Made by a program: the position numbers and the translations under genes
The notes under the pieces: model-generated
Database searches by the model: none
What the model was told of the DNA's origin: nothing
What the model saw: only the letters and a program-made list of their open reading frames with translations
Part shown: piece by piece, positions 1-8,279 of the stretch
How the letters are laid out: each line of letters opens with the position of its first letter
How positions within the stretch are numbered: the first letter of the stretch is position 1
Origin: Vigna angularis
Taxonomy: Eukaryota; Streptophyta; Magnoliopsida; Fabales; Fabaceae
Direction: 5' to 3'
Assembly (NCBI RefSeq): GCF_016808095.1
Contig: NC_068979.1
Location: forward strand, 15,357,001 to 15,421,000
DNA length: 64,000 nucleotides

Positions 1-1116
1 TTCCCCTTTGGCACTTTTGCCTATAGGAGGATGCCCTTTGGTCTATGCAACGCCCCTGGTACCTTCCAACGGTGCATGCTTAGCATTTTTAGCGACTTTC
101 TTGAGAGTTGCATAGAGGTGTTTATGGATGATTTTACTGTGTATGGATCCTCTTTTGATGCATGTTTAGACAGTCTGGAAAAAGTTTTGAAAAGATGCAT
201 AGAAACAAACCTTGTTCTCAATTTTGAGAAATGTCACTTCATGGTTGAACAAGGTTTGGTTCTAGGGCATATCATTTCTGATAAGGGGATAGAGGTAGAC
301 CCTGCTAAGATATCTGTGATTTCACAGTTGCCTTACCCCTCTTGCGTGCGAGATGTGCGATCTTTCCTTGGACATGCAGGTTTCTACAGGCGCTTCATCA
401 AAGATTTCAGCAAGAAGGCACTCCCTTTGTCCAGACTACTGCAGAAGGATATTGACTTTGCTTTTGATGACAGATGCAAGCAGGCGTTTGATTGCCTGAA
501 GGAAGCTTTGACCACCACCCCTATCATTCAGGCACCGGATTGGACAGCCCCATTTGAGCTCATGTGTGATGCGTCTAATTATGCATTGGGGGCTGTCTTG
601 ACATAGAAAATTGACAAGCTGCGGCGAGTGATCTACTATGCTTCACGCACTTTGAATGCTGCCCAAGCAAATTATACCACCACTGAAAAAGAGTTATTGG
701 CAATTGTTTTTGCCCTTGATAAGTTTAGGTCATATTTGCTTGGATCACCTGTTATTGTGTATACTGACCATGCAGCTCTAAAGTTTTTGTTGAAAAAGGC
801 TGAGTCAAAGCCTAGATTGATCAGGTGGATGCTACTGCTCCAGGAGTTTGACTTGCAGATTAAAGACCGGAGTGGAGCACAAAATTTGGTTGCAGACCAC
901 CTCAGCCGGTTTGAGAGAGCTGGGAATGAAGCTGATGTGTTGCCCATCCAGGATGACTTTCCTGATGAGAGTTTGTTGATGATTTCTTATTCTCACCCCA
1001 CTCCTGGGTTTGCACACATTGTAAATTATTTGGTTGCTTCTGTTTTTCCTCCCTTAGCATCACGTGCTCAGATTGCTAAAATTAAGAGTGATGCTAAGTA
1101 TTATGTTTGGGATGAC
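1..1116 (+). pseudogene. pol: Athila pol remnant: RT C-terminal half and RNase H
   Basis: Frame 1 reads straight from the first base. RT palm motif FMDDF lies at about 121-135, followed by the thumb and connection (FLGHAGFYRRFI) and RNase H motifs [31 protein letters not shown] and ADHLSR. An in-frame TAG at 604-606 stands where relatives carry glutamine, so a CAG to TAG change is likely. The frame stays open to the aspartate codons at 1111-1116, where the nested element begins. Reading resumes exactly in frame after the second target repeat, at 8280. The family role is reverse transcription and RNA strand removal inside the virus-like particle. Non-functional here. Confidence 0.9.
1112..1116. 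other. Target site duplication ATGAC, left copy
   Basis: The five bases ATGAC directly precede the TG of the LTR at 1117. The same five follow the LTR copies ending at 2419 (2420-2424) and 8274 (8275-8279). Five-base duplication is what Ty3/gypsy integrase makes. Removing the insert and one repeat leaves the host pol frame uninterrupted (Asp-Asp-Pro-Tyr-Leu-Trp). Confidence 0.9.
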
Positions 1117-2419
1117 TGATAACAGTTGAAAAACTGTTATTTTCATGCTTAAAATTGATACTAAAAGCAACCTTTAGACTTAGAAACTAGCTTGAAATCA
1201 TACTTTTATCCATATTTTCAGAAATAAGAGAGCTGGACAGGTTTATGCTTGATTTCAGTGTTTTTGTGCAGGTTTTAAGGTGAATTTAGTGAAAGAAGTG
1301 AAGAAGGAGAGAGATAGAATCAGAAAAGGAATCGAAGAGTGCAAAAAGAAGAAGTCGAAGTCACCGCTCAGCGGCATTTTACCGCTGAGCGGCACTCAAG
1401 AGGTTGCGGGAGGTCCGCTGAGGGGCAAAATGGCCGCTGAGGGGAGAAAACGAGACGCGCAATCACCACTGAGCGGTATTTTACCGCTGAGCGGCACTTT
1501 AATGGGCTTGGGCTTGACTTTTTGTAATTTACGAATGGTATTTAAGCTTTAGGGTTTCCTAGGGTTAGGCATCTTTGGCAGAAACGAGGCAAACACTCTC
1601 TCTTCCACCCCTTTTGAAGGAAGATCTTGGATGCTCAGGCTACCTCTTCACCTTTTTAGGGTTTATTCTTTCATACTTTCATTGTAATTCATCTAGGTTC
1701 ACCATGAATATGGTGAACTAAACTTTGTATGTTTGTTGGGGAATCAATGTAATCTCTTGAAGCTCTCATATATGGAATTTATGCTTGCATCTTAATCTAA
1801 GATTTATGCTTTCTTTCATCATTAGTTAGGGTTTTTCCTCTTTGCTCAATGCTTGCATAGTTTAACTCATTCAATGCATGATTATTGGTTTTGTCGATAC
1901 GGACACGTACGGGGAAGTCTAGATCCGGGGAATTTCTCCCAATATTATATTGGTTGTCGTTAAGCTCCTGCACTTATGAACTAATCATTAGGAATGCTAG
2001 GAATTGTATGAACTCGTGATTAGGGAGAAGCCATCTAGAATGGTACTTTAGAGAGTGGCATTAACAATGATGATTTGAATGTTGAATTCCTAAAATGTAT
2101 GAGAGTGGATGAGATGAAATTGACCCCCAACAACATATTCATTCATATATTTCATTGAAAGTGTTTATCTTTTGTCTTTGCCATTGATCAAATTTCATGC
2201 ATACATGTTTATTTTCGTCTTTTGCATAATATAATCCAAATATTTCGTTTGTAAGTCTTAGTTAATCAAGAAACCACACAACTAAACTAGGCCGTGAGTC
2301 CTTTGGGAAGAACGATACTTGGTCTTACCAAGTTTATTACTTGAACGATTCGGTCATACTTGCCGATTGTGAAACAAGTTTGTGACATCATATTTTGGTG
2401 CTTACAAATTTGTCCATCA
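1117..2419 (+). repeat. 5' LTR of element A
   Basis: Begins TGATAACAG and ends GTCCATCA. The start is itself an inverted repeat (AACAGTTGAAAAACTGTT). U3 holds six CCGCTGAGCGG-type palindromes between 1364 and 1493, then a TATA-like TATTTAA at 1539-1545 and the sequence AGGGTTT. CATGCATACATG, the core of the satellite seen after 45355, occurs at 2196-2207. Nearly identical to 6972-8274. Confidence 0.92.
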
Positions 2420-2632
2420 ATGACCCATATCTTTGGAAGTTGTGCAGTGACCAGGTTACTAGTAGATGCATTACGGACCATGAGATTGACTCGGTCCTGC
2501 AGTTTTGTCATGCCTCCTCACCTAGTGGTCATCTGGGGATACAGAGAACAGCTCGCAGGGTGCTTGACTGTGGTTTCTATTGGCCTTCCATCTTTAAAGA
2601 TGCGGAGAGGATTTGCGGCACTTGTGAGCCTC
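2420..2632 (+). repeat. Misplaced copy of Athila integrase flank inside element A
   Basis: Matches 8275-8487 base for base as far as I can see. It starts with the target repeat ATGAC and reads as the zinc-binding N-terminus of Athila integrase (HASSPSGHLG, CGTCEP). It should occur only downstream of the 3' LTR. Here it replaces the primer-binding site, leader and gag start, and joins gag sequence at about 2630-2633 (…GAGCC/TCACTC). It looks like a solo-LTR allele fused to the interior of a complete allele, or an assembly misjoin. Confidence 0.85.
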
Positions 2633-3404
2633 ACTCAAGCATGGATCAAAGCCAATTTTGGCAAGCTGCTGGACAATTTGAGAACCAACCACAACAACAA
2701 TGGCAGCGAAAACCCTCTCTATCAGAAAGTTTGGAGGACACCCTTCAACGATTTTTGAAAAATTCCGACTCTACTCAGAAAAGCATTGAAGAATCATTTA
2801 AAAGGATGGAGATGCACTTTCGTTACATTAGTCAGAGATTGAATGATGAGGTTAATACTGAAGTTAACCTTAAGGAGGAAGGGCAAACCAATGTCACTGA
2901 AAGTGACAAGATTCTTGATGAGAAAAAAATAGAGGGAGATGCGGAAAAGAGAAAGAAGAGTTGAGTGAGAAAAATAAAGATGAAGAAAAAGAGAAAGAAG
3001 TGGTTGAGAGAGAAGAGAGAAAGAAAATTTGTGTGAAAATAAAGAAGTTAAGGAGAAAAAGAGAAGGGAAGAAAAAAATAAAAGAAAAGAAAAAGAGAAA
3101 ATTTGGGGAGAGAAAGCATAAGAAAAAGAAGATGAGAGGAAAGAAGAAGGAATCATATGAAAAATCCCATCCTCATCTAAAGAAGAATCATAGGAAGGAA
3201 AAGAAATTTAAGTGCTTCAAGGAAATCTTCAAGAAATTGGAGATTAAAGTTCCTATGATTGAGACACTGCAACAGGTTCCTGGTTTGATCAAATTTCTGA
3301 AGAAGTTCAGTAGGAAGAAGAAAAAGAAGAAGGAACTTGAGCTTTACTGGGTCAAGCTAATGACGTTAAAAGAGCGCTTGCTGGGAGGCAACCCAGTGAT
3401 TTAA
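2633..3404 (+). pseudogene. gag: gag C-terminal remnant, lysine/glutamate-rich
   Basis: The first part (to the TGA at 2962-2964) reads as an Athila-type gag C-terminal region: Gln/Asn-rich, then an amphipathic segment matching the one in element B's gag (compare NTEVN followed by acidic residues). A frame change in a purine-only tract at about 2960 leads into a stretch dominated by Lys and Glu. That is followed by FKEIFKKLEIKVPMIETLQ, a segment that in Athila polyproteins lies just before the protease. The protease itself is absent. About 2880-3240 is strongly homopurine on this strand, which favours slippage. No ATG starts the second frame, so this is decay and not a separate gene. Confidence 0.7.
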
Positions 3405-3680
3405 AAACTTTTGATTTTAATTTGTTTTTGTACCTTTTAATTTGTGGACATTATTTTGTAAATATTTTGTTGGACATAGCATCTACTGAAGGATGCTAGT
3501 TGGATATAGCATCTACTGAAGGATGCTAAGTGTGTAACACCTACTGATGGGTGTTGGTGAGAAAATTTTGCACCTACTGATGGGTGTTGGTAAGTATTGT
3601 AACACCTACTGATGGGTGTTGGTGGATTTTGGGTCAGGCTCGTGACGTTAAACAAGCGCTACCTGGGAGGCAACCCAGTT
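3349..3680 (+). other. Structured RNA region: five constant-loop hairpins between two GGGAGGCAACCC hairpins
   Basis: Two copies of a module (GGGTCAAGCTAATGACGTTA near 3349 and GGGTCAGGCTCGTGACGTTA near 3631) each end in the hairpin CTGGG-AGGCAA-CCCAG (3381-3396 and 3663-3678). Between them lie five hairpins with an 8-nt loop TACTGAAG or TACTGATG: 3477-3498 and 3507-3528 (stem TAGCATC/GATGCTA), 3536-3555 and 3601-3620 (AACACC/GGTGTT), and 3571-3586 (CACC/GGTG). The loops are conserved while the stems differ and still pair. Element B carries the same array with compensating stem changes. Role unknown; candidates are packaging, dimerisation, internal initiation or RNA stability. Confidence 0.75.
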
Positions 3681-3789
3681 GATTGATTGTTTCTGTTTGT
3701 TTATTTTAGTTAGGATTTGCATAAGCATTTTTAACATTGAATTGCAGGGAACCCATGAGGGGCATGTAGGGAAGACACGTAGGTTAAGA

Positions 3790-3960
3790 AAAGAAGGAGA
3801 GGAGCACATCACGAAAGTGCCGCTGAGCGGTATTTTACCGCTGAGCGGTACTCTCGCAGATTAGGCTTTAGTTCCCCTTAGCGGGACCCGAGCCCATTAG
3901 GGTATTTTTAAACCCTAAGCTGCGCAAAGTCTTATACTTTCTGGCTTTTCTCTGCACAAA
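3790..3960 (+). promoter_or_regulatory. Probable internal promoter region for ORF2 of element A
   Basis: Two CCGCTGAGCGG palindromes (3820-3830, 3838-3848) are followed about 55 bp later by TATTTTTAAA (3903-3912) and AAACCCTAA. The LTR has the same order: palindromes, TATA-like sequence, AGGGTTT. The resemblance to U3 suggests a second transcription start ahead of ORF2. Inferred from motif order only. Confidence 0.4.
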
Positions 3961-4126
3961 CACTTCCACACATCTTCTCCTAGGTTTTCCACATCTTTTC
4001 ACTCTTACCTCTTAAGAAAAAAATCTCTTCCACTCACTTTTTCACTAGTGTGCCATCAAAGTTTGGGGTTGGAAGAGAGCATTCTAGCTTGGAAGCATTC
4101 TCATTGCATCTAGCATCTCCACCCAA

Positions 4127-4544
4127 GTAAGTAAAATGCATTTTGTTCATTCTAGGGTTCTTGAATTTCAATGTGATTGTCAAAACATGAATATTTAGGG
4201 GTTTTGATTTCTATGCATGATTTGATGATATATTTGATGTTTGAACCGATTAAACTGCATGATCATGAACTGGAAAACTGAAAATTGCATTTGGGTGGAG
4301 TTAGGACAGCTTTAAAATGGTTTTTCAAAAATCTGCAGAGTTACCGCTGAGGGGTAATCTGCCGTTGAGCGGCACTCTGCCAGATTTGGTTTTTCTGAGT
4401 TTTTGTGTGATGGACTGTGGCACTGGTGGCGCTGAGGGGAAATTCTGGCCCTCAGCGGTGGTTTAGCTTCGAAAGGAGTTGTGTTCTTTGTTTTACTAAT
4501 GATTAACATCATGTTCTGTGGTTTTGTTTGTGTTTTGAATGTAG
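4127..4544 (+). other. Predicted 5' UTR intron ahead of ORF2
   Basis: A strong donor (CCCAA/GTAAGTA at 4127) and an acceptor (TTTTGAATGTAG, ending at 4544) flank 418 bp, and the ORF2 ATG follows two bases later. Element B has the same sites (52188-52595, acceptor TGCAG). The intron contains further GCTGAGGGG-type palindrome pieces (about 4344-4375 and 4429-4460). Confidence 0.5.
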
Positions 4545-4546
4545 GA

Positions 4547-5699
4547 ATGGCATCTTCATCAGGAAAAAGATTGAAAACCATGGCAACCAAGAGAAAGGAA
4601 AAGGAACCAGAGCAACTCCATTCTGGCAGGTTCCTCTCTAGGAAACATGAGAAGCACTTTAGGGTGGTTCAGGACAAGAGACTTCTGATGGAGAGAAAAG
4701 TTGGAATGATACCTAACTTTGCTCCTCAATTTGGAGAGCAAGTGTTAGGGAATGATTGGGGAAAGCTAGCCACTTATCCTGCACCTGCCAACATAGCTGT
4801 GGTGAAGGAATTTTACGCCAATGCAAAGAAAATTGGTGATTATCCAGCTGAGAATTATTTGGGCTATGTCAGAGGCCATGCTATCAGGTGCTGATTTTGA
4901 GGATGTGGAGAGAGTGTTGTGTATACCTAGAGGACACTTCCAAAGGAATAGATCTGGCTCAGTGGTTAACATTAGGAGGATAGATTTGAATCCTCTTGCA
5001 AAATATTGGATGGCATTTTCTCATGCCAACATTCAGCCATGTTCACATGTGTCAGATATTACTCTCAGCAGGGCACTATTCATCTACTGTGCTATCAGAA
5101 ATTTGAATGTTAATATTGGACAGGTGATAGCTGATGAAATTAGTGTATGTGCTAACACCTCAAACAACAAAGCACCACTAGGACATCCTTCTTTGATTAC
5201 TCACCTTTGCAAGCTAGCTGGGGTGGATACTTCTGTTCCACCATTTGAGAGGCCAAGAAAAGCTATTGATGAGGCCTATTATAAACAGTACTGTGGAGGT
5301 GAGGATGTAGCTCAGCCAGTTCCACCACGCCGTGCTCGTAGAGAGAGAGGGCCAGCACAGAGCCAGACATCTGCTGATACACATGAAGCAGAACCATTCC
5401 AGATGAGGGACATGTATATGTCTCTTATAGGTGCTCAGTTGCAGTCCATTCACAGAGGGCAGGTGGCCACTGCTGAGATGATAGTGGGGATGTATGATAC
5501 ACCTCCAGCCCAAAGATGGACTATGGATGAATTCCACAATGTAGTAGCTTGGCCAGAAGAACCAGTACATGGAGGAGGAGCTGGAGCAGCTGAAGCTTCA
5601 GCTAGAGATATGGAAGAAGATGAAGCTGAGGAGGAGGATGCATGTGATGATGATGAAGATGAGGAGGAAGAGGAAGATACAGAGGACAGCTCAGACTGA
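4547..5699 (+). pseudogene. ORF2 (putative plant transposon protein domain), frameshifted
   Basis: Starts MASSSGKRLK and reads 115 codons to an early TGA at 4892-4894. Compared with the intact copy in element B, 83 bp are missing after ATCAGGT. The deletion lies between two AGGT repeats and shifts the frame. The rest stays open in another frame to 5697-5699, ending in a long Glu/Asp tail. The domain resembles what I know as Pfam 'putative plant transposon protein' (Transposase_32): GNDWGKLATYPAPA, a VRGHAI segment, then SHVSDITLSRALFIYCAI. Biochemical function is unknown to me. The acidic tail and basic N-terminus suggest nucleic acid or chromatin contact. Broken here. Confidence 0.85.
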
Positions 5700-5710
5700 T
5701 GAGGAGCTGA

Positions 5711-5736
5711 GATAGCATTTACTGATGAATGCTATC
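5711..5736 (+). other. Sixth constant-loop hairpin, just after ORF2
   Basis: GATAGCATT-TACTGATG-AATGCTATC: a perfect 9-bp stem around the same 8-nt loop as the array at 3477-3620, starting 12 bases after the ORF2 stop codon. Conserved at 53824-53849 and, with loop TACCGATG, at 62800-62825 (minus). Confidence 0.75.
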
Positions 5737-5918
5737 ATATGATTATGCTTTTGTGGTTTAAGTTTTCTGAACTTATTTGTTTTTGTTTTTAGATTAGGTT
5801 TGATGTACTCTATTGAACACCTGGTTTGTTATGATGGTTTGCTATTAACTGTGATTGTGTGATAAGTACTGCTTGATGATGCTTATTGATTGATGTTGAG
5901 ATAGATGTGCACATTAAA

Positions 5919-6113
5919 ATGCTTATACAGGTGGTTCACAAGCTTTGTGAACAAATGCATGATATTATGATTGTGATTGTGAGATTAAGCAAGATGTGTA
6001 TGTCAAATGTGAATGAGCTTATATGTGAGGTTTTGAGCTCCAGAGTTTTTGGTATGATTGAATGTTATTACTTTGAAAGCATGAATGATTTTGCCCAGGT
6101 TTTCTATGATTGA
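5919..6113 (+). CDS. Hypothetical small ORF (64 codons), shared by elements A, B and C
   Basis: Opens with MLIQVVHKLCEQMHD and ends with ESMNDFAQVFYD. The same frame is open in element B (54036-54230) and in minus-strand element C (62415-62627). C lacks one whole codon near the middle, so the frame is kept. The whole 3' UTR is well conserved among the copies, so an open frame alone is weak evidence of translation. I know of no homologue. It could be a remnant of an env-like ORF that Athila elements can carry downstream of pol, or a chance ORF. Confidence 0.25.
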   Translation: MLIQVVHKLCEQMHDIMIVIVRLSKMCMSNVNELICEVLSSRVFGMIECYYFESMNDFAQVFYD

Positions 6114-6971
6114 ATCAATTGCTTGTTTTGCATCATGTGATCAAGGCCATTTGTTGGAACCCTTTTTATTGGCCAAATTCATAAAGTTAGCCTACTAAAA
6201 GAGAACACGTTGTGTTCTATCCTTTGAACCCTTAGCCTTGAACATACACTGAAAACCTTTGATTGAAAATCTTTACCTTGAGTTAAGTAGAAGATCTTGT
6301 ATGGTATTGTTAAATGTTCAAGTTTGGGGTTGTTGGGAAAACATGAAAAGAAAAGCATTGAGCTAAGAGCTAAAAAAAATTAAGAATATGCAAAGAGAAA
6401 AGAAAAAGAAGTAAAGCTCAATGCAAATGCAAAGGTAAAAGAAAGTTGGGAATGAATAAGATGATTGTGTTGTTATGATTCTCTTAACTCAAGGATTTTG
6501 TGATCCAGAAAAACCAATTTTCTTGTTAGCCCAGCCACATTATAAGCCATTGAAAAGTCCTTGTGATGATGCATGCTTGTGAATGTTTTTGATTGTGGTA
6601 AAATGAAAGGCAAAGTTGATTCGTGTGACATTGTGATAATAGAGTGAAGGAGTGAAACACCTCACCTCTTATACACTTGTGTGTTGAGTGAAACACTTTA
6701 CCTAGTGAGGAAATAGTCCATAAGCACATGAACATCCATGCTTAATTGATTGATCATTCATGAAAAATAGCATTTGTTGGAAATTAAATGACTTTGTGAA
6801 CACTAAAGCATGTGCACATCTTGATTGAACTCTTGGTCATAAGTTTGAGTGAAGTTGTTATTTATCTTGAAAAAGAGGATTTTGGAATGAGTGAACCATC
6901 ATATGAATTGGTTGGAGATTGAGTTATATTTTGTTTGCTTGAGGACAAGCAAAGTTCTAAGTTTGGGGTTG
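6114..6971 (+). other. 3' untranslated region and polypurine tract of element A
   Basis: No coding signal seen. It contains an A/G-rich stretch (6340-6440), an internal copy of the tract motif (CAAGTTTGGGGTTG, 6319-6332) and the true tract CTAAGTTTGGGGTTG (6957-6971), which abuts the 3' LTR and would prime plus-strand synthesis. Confidence 0.65.
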
Positions 6972-8274
6972 TGATAACAGTTGAAAAACTGTTATTTTCA
7001 TGCTTAAAATTGATACTAAAAGCAACCTTTAGACTTAGAAACTAGCTTGAAATCATACTTTTATCCATATTTTCAGAAATAAGAGAGCTGGACAGGTTTA
7101 TGCTTGATTTCAGTGTTTTTGTGCAGGTTTTAAGGTGAATTTAGTGAAAGAAGTGAAGAAGGAGAGAGATAGAATCAGAAAAGGAATCGAAGAGTGCAAA
7201 AAGAAGAAGTCGAAGTCACCGCTCAGCGGCATTTTACCGCTGAGCGGCACTCAAGAGGTTGCGGGAGGTCCGCTGAGGGGCAAAATGGCCGCTGAGGGGA
7301 GAAAACGAGACGCGCAATCATCGCTGAGCGGTATTTTACCGCTGAGCGGCACTTTAATGGGCTTGGGCTTGACTTTTTGTAATTTACGAATGGTATTTAA
7401 GCTTTAGGGTTTCCTAGGGTTAGGCATCTTTGGCAGAAACGAGGCAAACACTCTCTCTTCCACCCCTTTTGAAGGAAGATCTTGGATGCTCAGGCTACCT
7501 CTTCACCTTTTTAGGGTTTATTCTTTCATACTTTCATTGTAATTCATCTAGGTTCACCATGAATATGGTGAACTAAACTTTGTATGTTTGTTGGGGAATC
7601 AATGTAATCTCTTGAAGCTCTCATATATGGAATTTATGCTTGCATCTTAATCTAAGATTTATGCTTTCTTTCATCATTAGTTAGGGTTTTTCCTCTTTGC
7701 TCAATGCTTGCATAGTTTAACTCATTCAATGCATGATTATTGGTTTTGTCGATACGGACACGTACGGGGAAGTCTAGATCCGGGGAATTTCTCCCAATAT
7801 TATATTGGTTGTCGTTAAGCTCCTGCACTTATGAACTAATCATTAGGAATGCTAGGAATTGTATGAACTCGTGATTAGGGAGAAGCCATCTAGAATGGTA
7901 CTTTAGAGAGTGGCATTAACAATGATGATTTGAATGTTGAATTCCTAAAATGTATGAGAGTGGATGAGATGAAATTGACCCCCAACAACATATTCATTCA
8001 TATATTTCATTGAAAGTGTTTATCTTTTGTCTTTGCCATTGATCAAATTTCATGCATACATGTTTATTTTCGTCTTTTGCATAATATAATCCAAATATTT
8101 CGTTTGTAAGTCTTAGTTAATCAAGAAACCACACAACTAAACTAGGCCGTGAGTCCTTTGGGAAGAACGATACTTGGTCTTACCAAGTTTATTACTTGAA
8201 CGATTCGGTCATACTTGCCGATTGTGAAACAAGTTTGTGACATCATATTTTGGTGCTTACAAATTTGTCCATCA
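6972..8274 (+). repeat. 3' LTR of element A
   Basis: Same length (1303 bp) and boundaries as 1117-2419. The one region of difference I see is near 7319 (ATCGCTGAGCGG against ACCACTGAGCGG at 1464). That suggests a fairly young insertion, unless gene conversion homogenised the two. Followed by ATGAC (8275-8279). Confidence 0.92.
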
Positions 8275-8279
8275 ATGAC

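Larger units (their letters stand above)
1117..8274 (+). mobile_element. Element A: non-autonomous Athila-derived retrotransposon
   Basis: 7158 bp, bounded by two 1303-bp LTRs (TGATAACAG...CATCA) that appear to differ at only about two bases (near 1466 and 7319), with ATGAC duplications outside. The inside holds a gag remnant, a hairpin-rich untranslated region, a second ORF broken by a deletion, and a long 3' UTR. There is no RT, RNase H or integrase. The primer-binding site and the gag start are missing: a 213-bp stretch of the downstream Athila flank occupies their place (2420-2632). It belongs to the same family as elements B (47344-56403) and C (60251-63821). Confidence 0.85.

Noticed and set aside
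1280..1552. 90-codon Lys-rich ORF in the LTR, repeated at 7135-7407
   Set aside because: Lies in U3/R of the LTR and spans the palindrome cluster; element B's LTR has no matching ORF in that strand and frame.
2287..2511. Minus-strand ORF spanning the LTR end, repeated at 8142-8366
   Set aside because: Crosses the LTR/flank boundary, so it exists only by insertion; shadow of the integrase frame.
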